64,000 nucleotides of DNA from Cryptomeria japonica (GCF_030272615.1 NC_081414.1:308121164-308185163); one strand, 5' to 3'. Positions 36,374-48,639 are shown, counted from the first letter of the stretch. The notes: generated by a model from the letters alone, not told the origin. Made by a program: numbers and translations.

Positions 36374-36417
36374 TTTGAAACAATGCGACAAGCCGCATTG
36401 TCTCAAAGAGGGGCAAA
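36374..36417 (+). promoter_or_regulatory. Gypsy PPT with adjacent 14-bp stem-loop
   Basis: Polypurine tract AAAGAGGGGCAAAA (about 36405-36418) abuts the 3' LTR. Immediately upstream, arms 36374-36387 and 36394-36407 are complementary at 13 of 14 positions with a 6-nt loop (acaagc), extendable by further pairs. A stem-loop leading into the plus-strand primer could affect RNase H processing or termination. Confidence 0.75.
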
Positions 36418-36418
36418 A

Positions 36419-37198
36419 TGTAGACACCTAAAATTGTCATGTCTAATTAAATAAATATTTTATTTATTTAATTATCTAAGCTTAATTCTTCTATTAATTA
36501 AATAAATCTTTATTTATTTAATTAATTCATTTATCCTCTTCTAGCCTTATTTCTCATTTAAATAAATACATTTATTTATTTAAATTATCCTTTTCCTAAA
36601 TTAAATAAATATCTTATTTATTTAATTTATCCCACTTCTTCTATTAATTAAATAAATCTTTATTTATTTAATTAATTCATTAACCTTTTCTACCCATGAC
36701 ACATGTCATTCATCTCTTAATTCATACACTACCTATCCCTTTCATTATTTTATTATTTCCTCTACCTACCCTCTAATCATAGCCGACCTCCTTTTACACC
36801 TCTCAATCTTATCCCTCCATTTCATATTGTGTCTTCTATATAAGGAGATACTTCCTTCATTATCAGACCCTAATCACTGAGCCTAAGGAATCAATTTATG
36901 CAATTGACTACACTACTATCCTACTTGCAACCACATTTCATTCTTTGTTGAGCTCTTGTGCATATAAAATATGAGAGCAAATATATCAAGAAAGATCAAT
37001 GGAGATAGGAAGAATGGAGATCCAAACCCTATTGGACATGTGATGGTATAATATTTGTGATTTCATTTGATTTGCATTGTCTTAGGTAATCTTCATATGT
37101 TATGGTGGATCTTTGTTGTTGTTAGGCTAGGGTTTTGTGGTTGAATTCATTTAGCCTTTCAATATTGTTATTATCATTATCCATTTTCACCATATACA
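36419..37198 (+). repeat. Gypsy 3' LTR
   Basis: It is 780 bp, the same length as the 5' LTR, with 6 substitutions and no indel by direct comparison. It is followed by the CACTA target duplicate at 37199-37203. Confidence 0.97.
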
Positions 37199-37203
37199 CA
37201 CTA

Positions 37204-39830
37204 AGTAATGAAAAATCACCAGGTTCAGATGGACTACTTGTGGAATTTTACAAGAATAATATAGAATGGATTGCAGAAGACCTGGTAATATTATATACTA
37301 AGGCTATTGAAAAGGGATCTCTAGGTGGTGAGATCAATAGTGGTCTTATTAAATTCATTTTTAAAGAAGGGGATAGAACTCTCATTAAGAACTAGAGGCC
37401 TATTACACTTCTAAATGTCTCTTACAAGATTTTAGCTAAACTGTTGGCTAGGAAGTTGGAGGGTATCCTTCCTAAGGTTGTGAATCCCTCCCAAATGGGC
37501 TTTGTGAAAGGAGATACATACTAGAGAGTTTTCTTACATTTTGGGAGGCAATGAGATGGACCAAGGAATCTAAGCAAGAAACATCTATTCTATTGATAGA
37601 ATTTGAGAAAGCCTGTAACAAAATAGAGTGGAGCTTCATTTTTATGATGATGGAAAGTTTAGGCTTTCTTGATCAATACTACAAAATGGTGAGGAAACTG
37701 ATGGAGGATGCCAAGGCACAAGTGGAAGTTGATGGGTGTAAGTCTGGAAGTTTTGATCTTACCAAGTCAATTCATCGGGGGTGTCCATTGGTGCCCTCCA
37801 TCTTTGTTATTGCAATGAATGAATTGCATTACCTTATGAGGGATAACCTCCTATCTCCTAGGGTTACAGGTATTTTACTACCTAATTAGGAAGAGATCTC
37901 CAATATTGAGTTCGTAGATGATACAACCATTTTGGTAGAGCTGATAGAAGACACCCTCTCTGCCCTGATGAGGAAAATGGACATATTTTGTGAGGCATCT
38001 CAGAATGTAATTTCCTTGCCTAAATCTATTATGCTTGGATGGGAAAACCAACCCCCTCAATGGTTTAGTAAGTACCCCTTAATGTAGGGGGGAATTGATC
38101 ATCAAGTACATTACTTAGGCATTCCTTTTGTTGTAAACTCAAATCTTAAAGAGATGTGGAATTGGGTTAGGGAGAAGGTTGATAAGAAATTAAGGAAGTG
38201 GAACAAACAATATCTAACTTTGGTAGGGAGAATACAAGTAAGTCAAAAGATTTTATCCTCTTATAATATTTATTACACCTCTGCTTGGCTCTTTAATAAT
38301 AATCAGTTTAATTATACTTAGAAGTGGATATGGGCATTTTTTATGGTTTGATGAGAAAGGTAACAAGAAGAAACATGCAGTGAAATGGGAGTGGTGCACT
38401 ATGAGCAAAGAAAAAGGGGACATTGGCTTAAAATATTTGAGGCTACAACATATATCACTCAGAGTTAAATGGATATTTAAGGCCTTTCAAGGGGATGAAA
38501 CATGGAAGGTTCTTATAAGGCACAAAATATCAATGTTTGTCCCAAAGCAAAGTCTAGCTTAGAAGGCCTCATCATTTAGTGATTTGATAGCTGGTTATTT
38601 CTTGGTCAAGCCAACTAGTTTTGTTGTCTTTAGATCAATGTGGAAAGCATGGGAAAATGTTAGACATTTCATCTCTCACAAAAACATTCTTACTAAGGAT
38701 AATAAGATATATGGTAAAAGGTCAATTTGGTAGAACCTTCAGCATCACGGAAAGCCTCTGGATTTACTTCAAGGTTGTTTGGCCAGAAGTTGGGCCACTA
38801 AAGGCATTATTAGATTCATGGATATTTTGAATGAGGGCCACCTTATCTCATGAAATGAAATTTGTGCAAAATTTGATGTCCCCCAATCACATTGGAGGAC
38901 ATATATTGTTCTTAGGGAGACAAGTGCCTCTCTCTCCCTCCCTAAAACCTATGAATACCTCTAATGATAGATTGCCATGTTTAAATGGCCTAATGGCTAT
39001 GTCCTTCCCTATGTGAAAACTAAAACCATCTATAGACAACTTGTTGACTCTAAGATGTTCTTGCCCACCTTAATTCTTGCTGGAATGTATCTCTTGAGCC
39101 CTCTGTGTTGTAGAAAATTCTTGTTAGGTTGTGGAGCAGATCAATGGAACCTCAAAAGAGACACTTTTTGTGGCACCTTCTGTTACATAAGTTGTCTATC
39201 CTTAAACTGATGGAGATCCCAATATTTGCTTTGTTCGTAGGCTTCTAGAGATGGTGAAACACATCTTTTTTAATTGTCTCTTTGCTAAAGAGTTCTAGAA
39301 TATTTTTTGCATTTTTGTCAACTTGATTGTTAGTAGCTAGGAGGTTGTAGTTAGACATATATCAAAACTCAAGAAAGATACAAATTTCTTTTGGTCTGTT
39401 CTCTCTATTGAAATTCTTTGGTTAATTTGGAAGTTTACAAATAATGATGTTTTTAGTAGGAGGGAAGGTTTGCTTACTAAGTCTCTAAGGAGACTCATAA
39501 CCCATGATGTTATTTGTTAGGTCATAGTCACTTTGAGGCTATCAAAGGACAAATTTGAAAAACTATTGCAAGATGGAACAACCAGGATATTCACCTGGGA
39601 GGCCTCTCATGGGTTCTCTTGGACTAGAGAAACTATGGAAAGCACCACCTTTGAGATTGGTCTCTCCAATTTCATGGCTAAGCTATAAGAAAGGAGAAAA
39701 AGTGAGGCAAAGGCACATGTTGATGAGGTACAAATTATGGCAATAGTTCTAGGGATACCTATTAGAGCAGCATAAAATGTCCCTATGGCAGAGATTGTAG
39801 TGATGCCTAATAATTGGGGAAAAGTTTAGA
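37204..39830 (+). pseudogene. LINE-2 ORF2, reverse transcriptase to C-terminal zinc-finger region
   Basis: This resumes LINE-2 immediately after the gypsy target duplicate. 'SNEKSPGSDGLLVEFYKNN' is the RT lead-in, then 'RPITLLNVSYKILAK', 'NPSQMGFVKG', 'LLIEFEKACNKIEWSF' (first catalytic Asp replaced: FEKACNK instead of FEKAYDR), 'HRGCPLVPSIF' and 'EFVDDTTILVE' (YADD-equivalent FVDD, about 37910). The thumb and connection run to about 38560. A zf-RVT-like segment ('RDTFCGTFCYISCLSL', 'VKHIFFNCLFAKEFWNIF') lies at 39150-39310. Many stops and shifts. The end of LINE-2 is near 39960, but no clear poly-A tail was found. Confidence 0.86.
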
Positions 39831-39983
39831 GAGGGATGGATGGATCACTTGGTTGGACTGCTTGGTTTGATGATACAATGGACAACTTGTTGATCTGATT
39901 TTTTTTTACCCCATGTTGGATAGTTGATGCAATTTTGGTATAATTTTGTAATTTTGTGGTAGTTGTTGTATAGGACAACTTCT

Positions 39984-40964
39984 TGTTGCAAATGTGATGT
40001 CAATGGTTGTTATTGATGTCAACATATCATTTTGGGATTAGTTCCTTAAGTTGGTAATCCGAGAAATGTGTTTCCTAAAATGTTTGGTGCTCCAAAAGAT
40101 GTGTTACAGTTGATATTTAGTGTTGTTTGTTTGTGTTGATGGTGATCTGAATTTCTCTATTTACCAGATATGATATTGATCGATTGTATTCATGAGTATC
40201 TTGGTTCCATTCTTATTTTTGCTCAGTTGGGTAGTACTATTTTGGGTCCAGTTCGATCCGGAAGTGGAGAATGAGTAATGATATTTGTGTAGTGTATGAG
40301 TCATGATTTGGGTCTAGTATTTGTGATGGATGTAACATGTTGATATGTGCGATGAAGTGCATTGTGGTATGGTATACTTCTCATTCCTTTCCACCACCAG
40401 AATGTCTAGTGCTGACCTATTTCAAATCTTTATTTGGCTAACTTAGAAGATTATGTTGTCCGGAGACAGTATAAATAAGAGGATGATTTGATTGTGTGGA
40501 TGTATGGAAGATGTGCGAGGATAAAAAGGAAAAATCTAATTGATATTGATATGTGAAGTGTTTTGTTGCTGAGAGGCACCTGAAGCAATTCTGGTATTGC
40601 GGATTATGTCATAGTGGTGGATTCTCTTTTCTTTCTTCTTCCTTCAGCAGTGAGCCTTTTTGGATAGTGAGCCCTCCTACAGTGAGCATTCTAGGAGTGA
40701 GCCACCTTTTGTAAAAATCACCTTAATCAGTGTCACCTTAATTGATGCTATATATTGAGAACTAACATTCTTCGTGGTTTTTCCCTTCTTGGGTTTTCCA
40801 CATCATATTTGGTGTTCATTGTGTGATATATTTTGTGTATGTGCTTTCATGTTATATCTGTTTTAATTAATTATGTTGGTTATTCTGGATTTGTGAAAGA
40901 ATTGAAGGAAAAATTTAGTTGTCAACTAATTCACCCCTCCCTTCAGCTGCTCAGATATTTAACA
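39984..40964 (+). repeat. Probable solo copia-type LTR
   Basis: It starts TGTTGCAAATGTGATGTCAA, like the copia LTR at 10426 (TGTTGGCATTTTGCAT..GATGTCAA). It ends TTCACCCCTCCCTTC...TATTTAACA, the usual copia LTR 3' form, with 'ttcgtggtttttcccttcttgggttttc' type sequence before it. 981 bp with no internal coding region. Flanking pentamers CTTCT and AGTCT do not match, so the target duplication is unconfirmed. It lies in the 3' end of LINE-2. Confidence 0.65.
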
Positions 40965-41084
40965 AGTCTTTGATATGAATTGATAGGCTTAGCACTGAGA
41001 CTATCATATATAATCTAGTTTTATATTGTTATAAAAAACTAATTGGTTGATCCATTTTGTGACTTCTTTATACTCAATAGAAAA
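40965..41084. other. Short unassigned junction, possibly the LINE-2 3' end
   Basis: About 120 bp between the solo LTR and the resumption of unit A. 'tataaaaaact' and 'aatagaaaaaaaatt' could be remnants of the LINE tail, but no poly-A or target duplication can be shown. Confidence 0.3.
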
Positions 41085-42265
41085 AAAATTAAAAATATTT
41101 TGAATATAAACATAAAAACATTTCAATTTATCAAACCAATATGAAAAAAAAACATTTATATGTACGAATTATACAAACATGAAGAAGATAATAGAGAAAA
41201 GGAGGAATTTATTAAAAGAAATAATAAATGTATTAGGTTTTACCAATAAATAAAAATGTTCATAGATATTTTTCTTTTTCAAGTTTAGGGATGCGATTAT
41301 GTAAATATAAAAACAAATAAATAATAAATTCGAATTGATTTTGAAGGGTGTAATGGTGAAAGTTATATATTTATGTTAATTTTATTTAGTTTTTAATTTA
41401 TTTTGAAAGGATGTTTTAATGTAGTTATATTTAAATGAATGATGTAATTTTATATAAAGTCATATTTCTTATTTTTATCATCACTTTTATTTATTTATGT
41501 ACATTTTCATTTATTTGATATTATTTCTTTATTTTATATAAATAATATTAAAATATTCTATTTTTAATCCACTTCTCATGTTTACACATTTATTCTCCAC
41601 CTCAACATCATCATTCTCTTATCCTAAGTTAATATTATAGGTGCATGATCAATCTTGTGCTCATGGAATTGGCCCCAAAATAAAAAATTAAGTTTAATAT
41701 TTTTTAAGCCATGTCCAATTCTTTTTCACCATGAGCCAACTGATACATATTTTATGTCATTATTGCTAGGTAATGGTATTATAATGACACATATTTTGAC
41801 ATTAATTCAAATCTTAGAATTAATTAGTAATCATTCAATCCCTAAGAGTATCCATGGACCATTTATTGTAGGAGAATTTCAATTGAATCATTGCATATAT
41901 ATTTACATGTTTGCTTGGTATTTTCTAATGGTGTAAAGCTAACCATTTTGCAAGATGACCTAGGAGAACTTGATCATAATGATTTGTAAACACTATTAGC
42001 CCTTAAAATTAAATGAGAAGTAGACTTATAAGCAAGAACTTGGAAAAATTAATAGAATTCCACTTGATTGAAATAACATCAATCACAATATTATACAAAA
42101 TTAAATAGAAGACATATCCAAATCATTTAATTTTTTACTAGATTAATAAATTTCAATATCAAATTGTAATTTTTTTATCATTTTTAAAACCAAATATCTT
42201 AATTCATTACATTCATTTTTAAAAAATAACAACAAATGTCATTCTTTACTATCATATAAATTGAT
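41085..42265. repeat. Tandem unit A, right part
   Basis: Colinear with 49690-50855: 'aatttatcaaaccaatatgaa', 'gaagaagataatagagaaaagga', 'tcatggaattggccccaaaat', 'aagagtatccatggac' and 'cattctttactatcatat' occur in order in both. It ends where unit B starts, at the shared 'tattaagtttatatatgag' block. A 93-codon ORF (41655-41936) has a 94-codon counterpart in unit B; no domain is recognised. Confidence 0.78.
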
Positions 42266-42689
42266 CTATTAAGTTTATATATGAGCATGTGTGGACTTGA
42301 AAATTATCCAAAGCTCCAAAATTGAATTTTGCACATTTTGGGTAAGTTTTTGAGCCAATTTTAGGTCTTTGTGAGAAGATATTAAAGATTTTAGTTTTTA
42401 AAATTCCTTAAAAAAAAATTTAAATTAGGTTTTGAGGCTTCAAATGATGTTTTGGGGCCTTAAAAATAGGGGAAATTGGAGAAATGAAATTTCAAGGACA
42501 TAAAGAACTTTGAGAGATACAATTTTTAAAAAAGATCTCAATCAGGTGCTCATATTATAAGGTACGATTTTCAAAAGTTAAGCTATATTTGGGGTGGGAT
42601 TTAAAATTTTAAAATTGGTGTTGAGTTCCCAAGTTGATTTATGTCATTTCAGAATAGTCAACATCCCTTCTAGCACTCCAATTTCTTTT

Positions 42690-43319
42690 CAAATTTATTT
42701 TTCATTTCATTTCATAATGCATCCCTAGTTGCCCCATTGAATTATGGGATGCCCAGGCAGGAAGAAATAAGTCTTTCAATGTTGAATCCTAATTGTTGTG
42801 CTATTCTTGATTGACCAACATTACTAGTGTTATATAAAAATATTTTAGACTTATCTTTGTTGATGATTTTCCTCAATTTGCATGTATATCCTCCAGAAAA
42901 TTGTTGATTATATCCACTTATTCTATTATGAAACTTCCAAAAAATAAGGTGCTGTAAAAAAAATTGATGTGTGAAGGCTTGCATTTTATTGATATCATTT
43001 ATACCCCCCATTGACTGTTTTTGGCCAAAGCTAAGATTTTCTACTTAAAGTGTTAGCCATGATCACAAATAGAAAAAGGGATAGGGGATCACCCTATAAA
43101 AGGCTACACACACCTTCAAAAAAACCAATTCCATTGATCAATACTAAGTATCTAGGTGAGGAAATGCAACCAAAGACTCATTTGATCCACTTATTGTAGA
43201 AACCATACCTCTTTATTACTTTAACAAGGAACCTCAATTGAACTCTATCACATCCCTTGCTTATATCCAATTTCAAAAGAATACCTTTTAGATTATATTT
43301 CCTTACCAAGTGAAAGATC
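42690..43319 (-). pseudogene. LINE-4 reverse-transcriptase fragment, distal piece (unit B copy)
   Basis: Minus-strand translation 'GGINDINKMQAFTHQF', 'YTCKLRKIINKDKSKIFL' and 'LISSCLGIP' matches the region after the catalytic motif of plant L1 RTs and the unit A copy at about 7260-7560. The proximal piece is at 47676-48112, on the other side of the LTR insertion. Confidence 0.72.
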
Positions 43320-43324
43320 TTTCG

Positions 43325-46300
43325 TGTAGTACCCCTACCGTAATCGATCTCTAACCTTGGTTTAATCTTGATCAGTTTATCGTGATATTATGATTATAAT
43401 CAGATGTTGATTTTACGCATAGCTATTGATGTGGTTTTCTCACTAGTTTTATGCTAGTTGTTTAGTGTTCTTATTTCATGGTATTCATCGAGCTAACGCA
43501 TTCATTAAGTTATTATATATGTATGCATGTATGATCGTTGGTTGCAGGAGATTTCAGGTACGAAGTCGCATGAGTGCGAGGTTCGTCGTCACCTGGTTTT
43601 GCAGGTTTGAGCATACCTTTTAATCCTTACAGTTGGATTAGGTGGTCGTAAGACCCTAGTCGACCTTAGTCGTGCTCAAGTGAGCATCGTCAGTCATCGT
43701 CGGTAATCCCTTCTTGTTTGGGTTTGCGAGTCGTCTGTTTGGTTGACCTTCTCGGTTTGCGTGCCTGGTGTGTTTGGTTAATTGATGAATTAGTCCTTAG
43801 TAATTTCTTGATTAAATATATGCGTTTGTGCATTGAGGATTAATGGATTAAATTAATCAGGTATTCGTTATGCGATTTTCGTTGTTAATGAATTGCCTGT
43901 TTTAAATTGGAAGTAAATTTGAATTAATGACTGTTTTCGAATATTTGATGCATTTTATATGCTGTTGAAAAGAAAGTTTTAGATTTTATCGCCATAGAGT
44001 TAATTGCATTCTGTTGGATTCTGAAATTTGAAAGGTTAGATTTAATTGATTGAGGAAATCGAATTTTGAATTGAAAAGGCAAGTTAACTTGTTGTGTTTG
44101 TGAGAAAGGATTAATTTCATGAATTATTTTGTAAATAAAAGTTTTAATTCCAAAATAGTGAATTTTGGGTCAACTCTTCCATATAACCCAATTTGGGAAA
44201 TTTGGAGAGGAGGGACAAATTTGGAGAAGATTTGGTTGGGAAGGAATTTTGGAGATTTTGGAGATGAATTGGAGGAATTTGGAGGAAGAAGGAGGATTTG
44301 GGAGCTGGAGATTTGGACTCTTCGACAGGTCTTGCCAGGAATGCGAGATCAGGTAGGCTCTGTTTAACCATTTGATTTCAAAATAAAATAGTTCCTCGGT
44401 TAGCCATTTTGAATTTGGCTGGAGATTTATCTGAAGTTTTGTTATTGCTCAATGATGTGTGGGTGGTTTGGAATCCCATTGTGCTTGGGGAAGAATGGAA
44501 ATTATCAATGAAATGAATACCATAACATAGTTCTTGTTTTGTCTAAACCCTTCTTAAATCGAAAACTTCAGCAAACCCTTTTGGGCGTTTTTGGTTTTGG
44601 GAATTCGGACTGTGTTTCGAAGAAAATAAAAGAAAATTTATACGTTTTTTTTTGTAATGATCTGTGCGTCCATTTTAGTTTGGACTGTGTTTTTATGGAA
44701 AGGGAAAATATTTATTTATTTTTTTATTTCGAATTGTATGTTCGAAGAGGGTTTTTTTTAACGCCTTGTTTCGAAGTGGGCGTGTGAGTGTATATTTCAC
44801 CATGGAGATTGGGGTTTGGGAGAGCGGGGAGCGGAGCTCCACCCGCTCCCCTCCCCTTTCCCCCGCGCGCACCCCTTACGCCTCCCCTTTCCCACTCTTC
44901 TCCCCGCCTTTCGCTGTGTTAGGGCCTCCGGCTGCGGCTCACTGCGGTGGCCGCAGGGCGCCGCGGGCCTGCGGGCACCGCAGAGGCGCCGCCCGTAAGG
45001 GTGTTCCCCTGCGGATTGGGATGGACGGCGGCTAGGGTTAGGGCACGGCCCGCCCAACTCGCCTCCATCATTTTTAAATGCATTTTTTTTGTGTTGTTTA
45101 AAACATAGTTTATTAAATGCGTTTTTTTTTATAAAAAGGAACTTAGTTTTATTTAAATGCATTTCTTTGTTTAAACGTAGTTTGTTTTAAACAATGTTTG
45201 AAATGCGGTTACAATGAAATTTTTAGTTTAAAAAAAGAAAAGAAAAGAAAAACATATGATATCTTATGTCATTTTAATGAAAGATATTTTAATGTTAAAT
45301 GTTATTTAGCTCCCTAATTATGAATGAGGTAGCAGTAATCTGGAAAGGTTGATTGGATATTGATTTACGTTATAAAGGAGTTTATAGGCTAATTGTTGTC
45401 AACGTCATTTCGTGGTGTATGCCTTCTTCCTAATCAAGTGCTTCAACTGTTATTTCGCAATTGAATATTGTGTTTTTATTCTTATCATTTGAGTAATTGA
45501 AAAGTGGTGAAACCTTTATCGTTGGGCACTAGAAATTTAAATGATATACTTTGGAAATGATTAGCTTCTTTAGATTCTCTTTCTACATTTTTATTTCCGA
45601 AATCCGTATTACGTAACTGGAATTGAAATTACGAAACTGTAGAAGTTGGTTTTAGACCAATGTGTTAATGATGTTTTGTTGGAGATTAAATACCTTGTTT
45701 AATTGATTAATGGTTGTTTGAGTTTAATTAGTATGAATTTGGTTTAAGAACTCATTATGGCATAATTTGCCTGTTCGATGCTTTGAAACTTAGGAGTTAG
45801 AAAACCAAGAACAACTTATCCCTTGATGAGGTAGATAACTGTAACCTGTTTTTAGATCTTGTAGAAAACTTGATCGATTTTAATGCTTAAATCAATTTGA
45901 GAAAATATTGTCTTTTCTGATTATTGCCTTGCGAGTTTAATTTCTGTAATCGTCTTTTATTATGAAATGGCAAGATTGCTTTGTTTAGTAGGACCCTGTC
46001 GTTTGGATGATTTGGTGTTCCTGTTTTAGTCCTCGATTTTCGAGTTGACTGTTGTATTGTGGTAGTGTCGTTTGGGTCATATCCTCCTTGAGTGTGAGTC
46101 GAATGATGATTCATGGTTGACCTTAGTTGTCAGGTCTCTAGATTGAGTACCATCAGTAAGTGTTCATCTTGAGTCGTGTTTGACCTGATGATTGTATCTT
46201 CTTGAACTCCGTTCGTCTTACCATGTGTATTCCGTGGTTTGAGTTCGTCTGAGTTAGTCTAGTGTCGTATGGGAAAGTGGCTTTCGATTGGGGGCTGTGC

Positions 46301-47670
46301 CCAAAGTGGCTGCTGGATAACCCGTCGAAAGTGAGTCTAATAAGTGATAACCTAAGTAGATTAGAAAATAATTTATAAATAAGATAATGTGCCTCACACA
46401 TGGGACGAGTGCTAGCATAGACTCGACATGCTGTGAGAAGGCCTGAAATGGCAAACCACCTTCCTTGTCTTCACGAGAGGATGTGTGGGTCCACATGAGG
46501 CTTGGATGGGCCGGAAGTTCGGATTAGGTTGCTAGGGTTACCAGTGTATGGGCCGGGACCTATGAAGACTTGCCATGGTATCCATACCAGGTGGTGTGAT
46601 GACACTTGTCCCTACGTCCGCTAGTGTGTTGTCGTCTTGTCCTGTTTTGAGTACCTTTGTGAGTCGTCCTTCGTTGTTGCCCTTGTGAGTGTCGGTTTCA
46701 TGTTAGACCCTTGGGTGGTGATGGTTCAGTTTTATGGATGCTCTCATGGACTCTTATGATATTAGCTTTGATTATGTTCAGCTGGATCCTGTTCCTTGTA
46801 AGGATCGTTTATGTATTTATTGACCGGTGTGGTCGTTTGTATATTGTTTATGTATCGCCTTGATGGCTGGATTGTATGGTGTAACCTCTTATTCTCTTAA
46901 CTTTATTATTTATCAGAGGGGGTCTTGCAGTTGAGCAGACCCGGAGATGTAGCCCTTTAGGGGTGAACTCCAAGATCATTATGGTGTTATGTGGTGTATT
47001 CTCTTATGTTTCCTTTATTCAGCTTTATCATGTATGATTAATTTATGTTAGAATGGTTAAGTGGATAATGGAATTAACTCTAAATGCTTATATTCAGTTC
47101 TATCTTGAATGCCATGTGGATCGAATGCATATTTGGTTGAGATGCGATTTATCGCAATGCATGTGTGAAATCGTCCTTTAAATGTAATAAGTTGGAATAT
47201 GGAATAATGTATCTTAGAGTAATAATTATACTCAGTGGTTGTTAAGGAATTTAAATATGCTTGGAAAGATCTCTTATGTTATGATGAAATCCTAGTGTAT
47301 TAGAATGTTCGATGTGTGATTTGTAATTTTAAATGAAAAGCTTGAATGAGGAATCATGAATGGATCTTAATGATGAATCCTTGCTTGTGTTTTACATTTC
47401 AGTCCTTTGAAAGAAATTGTCCTGCTTATGAATTATTTCGTTATTAAGATATTCAGCTATTGGATTAATTGTGTGAGTTAGTGAATCGTGAAATTTAAGT
47501 AATCTCGTTGGGAAACTCTTTAGGAGATTGTTGTTAAGGTCTTCCGCTATGTAATCTGAATCTTTGGTATCTTGTTGCATCTTATGTGTTGTAACTTTAA
47601 AATTTTTTTTTTGCACTCTATTCTTGTGTTATGGCTTTATCCCTTCGGGGTTTCCTGGCGGGGCATTACA
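43325..47670. mobile_element. Giant solo LTR or LARD-like non-coding insertion
   Basis: A clean interruption of LINE-4 in unit B: target TTTCG is duplicated at 43320-43324 and 47671-47675. The insert is 4346 bp, starts TGTAGTACCCC and ends GGGGCATTACA (9 of 11 complementary). Unit A lacks it. No protein domain, PBS or internal repeated ends are visible, so a solo LTR of a gypsy family with very long LTRs fits best; a large non-autonomous element is the alternative. It includes a GC-rich island at 44840-45060. Orientation is not certain; a GGGGTCTTGCAG-type block near 46920 suggests plus. Confidence 0.72.
44840..45060. other. GC-rich, CpG-rich island within the giant LTR
   Basis: About 220 bp of high-GC DNA with many CG dinucleotides and 'gcc/ggc' runs stands out from AT-rich flanks, within the TSD-bounded insertion. 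Short ORFs here look composition-driven rather than coding. It could be the promoter or leader part of the LTR. Confidence 0.6.
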
Positions 47671-47675
47671 TTTCG

Positions 47676-48112
47676 TGCTACGATTATGCCATCTAAAATG
47701 TTCTGCCTAGAATAAAATTGCTTTTCTCTTGAGAGACTAGCTCTGGAAGGATTCACTTTAGTCTATTGTTCATTACTTTGGCAATGATTTTATATATAGT
47801 ATTGCATAATGATATGGGTCTAAATTGTGAGAAGGTGGAACAATCCAATTTCCTAAGGACTAGAGCAATGTTAGTATTGTTTAGATCTCTTAGAACTTTG
47901 TCCTTCCTTCTAGATTCCTCCACCCCACCAAAAATGTCCTCTCCCTTGAAATCCCACAAGTTTTGGAAAACCAAGGTAAGGAAACTGTTAGGCCTTGAGG
48001 CTTTGTCAGGGTGCATCTCGAAAGTAGCCACTTTGACTTCATTGATCAAAACAAGACAACCAAGGAATTCATTGTCTACAGATATCACCAACTGAGGAAT
48101 ATGTTCTACCAA
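47676..48112 (-). pseudogene. LINE-4 reverse-transcriptase fragment, proximal piece (unit B copy)
   Basis: Minus-strand translation from 48112 contains 'WDFKGEDIFGGVEE', 'NTNIALVLRK' and 'FRPISLCNTIYKIIAKVMNNRLK' (segments only), the block before the RT catalytic core. It is 119 codons long without a stop and is better preserved than its unit A copy. The rest of the domain follows at 43319 after the LTR insertion. Confidence 0.78.
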
Positions 48113-48639
48113 GTCGAGTTGGAAAATTTATTATAATGATGAATAATATTTTAGATTTTTTTATATTAAAAATTAAATTTTAAAGTATATGTATATTTTT
48201 TCCTTAAAAATTATTTATACTTAATGATTGTTTTTTAAATTAATATAATATTTATAATGATTCAACACATAATTTTTATATACCTTTTAAATAAAATTAT
48301 TGAAAGAAAATAAACAATAGCCTTAATTAGAGATATTAAAAATTGAAACTTTTATAAACATTAAAATCTAAATTTTCTATATAATATATAATATATATTT
48401 TGATCATAAATAATTTATTTTTTATTTTTAAATAATTTTATTTATTAAAAAAAAATCTATTACAGATGAAAAAATTAGGCATTTTGAAAAATATAAAAAA
48501 TAATTAAATTTAAAATATCTAAATATTAAAAAATAATGAAATAGTAAATATAACCAACAAAAAAAATCAAATTTTATATAGTACAATATGCTTATATTAA
48601 AACATTTACACTTTTCATACAAGTAATTTAAAAAAAATA

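Larger units (their letters stand above)
20999..37198 (+). mobile_element. Complete Tat-like Ty3-gypsy retrotransposon carrying an antisense PMD gene
   Basis: The element runs TGTAGACACC...CATATACA, 16.2 kb, between perfect 5-bp target duplications CACTA at 20994-20998 and 37199-37203. It has two 780-bp LTRs differing at 6 positions, a 2.2 kb leader, one gag-pol frame (24021-31547) with gag, protease, G-patch, RT, RNase H, a second archaeal-type RNase H and integrase, and a 4.9 kb 3' region. That 3' region carries an antisense gene-like unit with an intron. Dual RNase H plus a long 3' region with extra ORFs points to the Tat/Ogre side of the gypsy tree. It was inserted into LINE-2 ORF2. About 11 in-frame stops make it non-autonomous despite the near-identical LTRs. 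Confidence 0.97.

Noticed and set aside
39964-40969. Target duplication for the solo LTR at 39984-40964
   Set aside because: Pentamers on each side (CTTCT, AGTCT) do not match, and an alternative start at 39964 does no better, so none is claimed.
44766-45162. ORFs over the GC-rich island on both strands
   Set aside because: Pro/Arg/Gly composition follows from GC content; no domain, and the region lies inside a TSD-bounded non-coding insertion.
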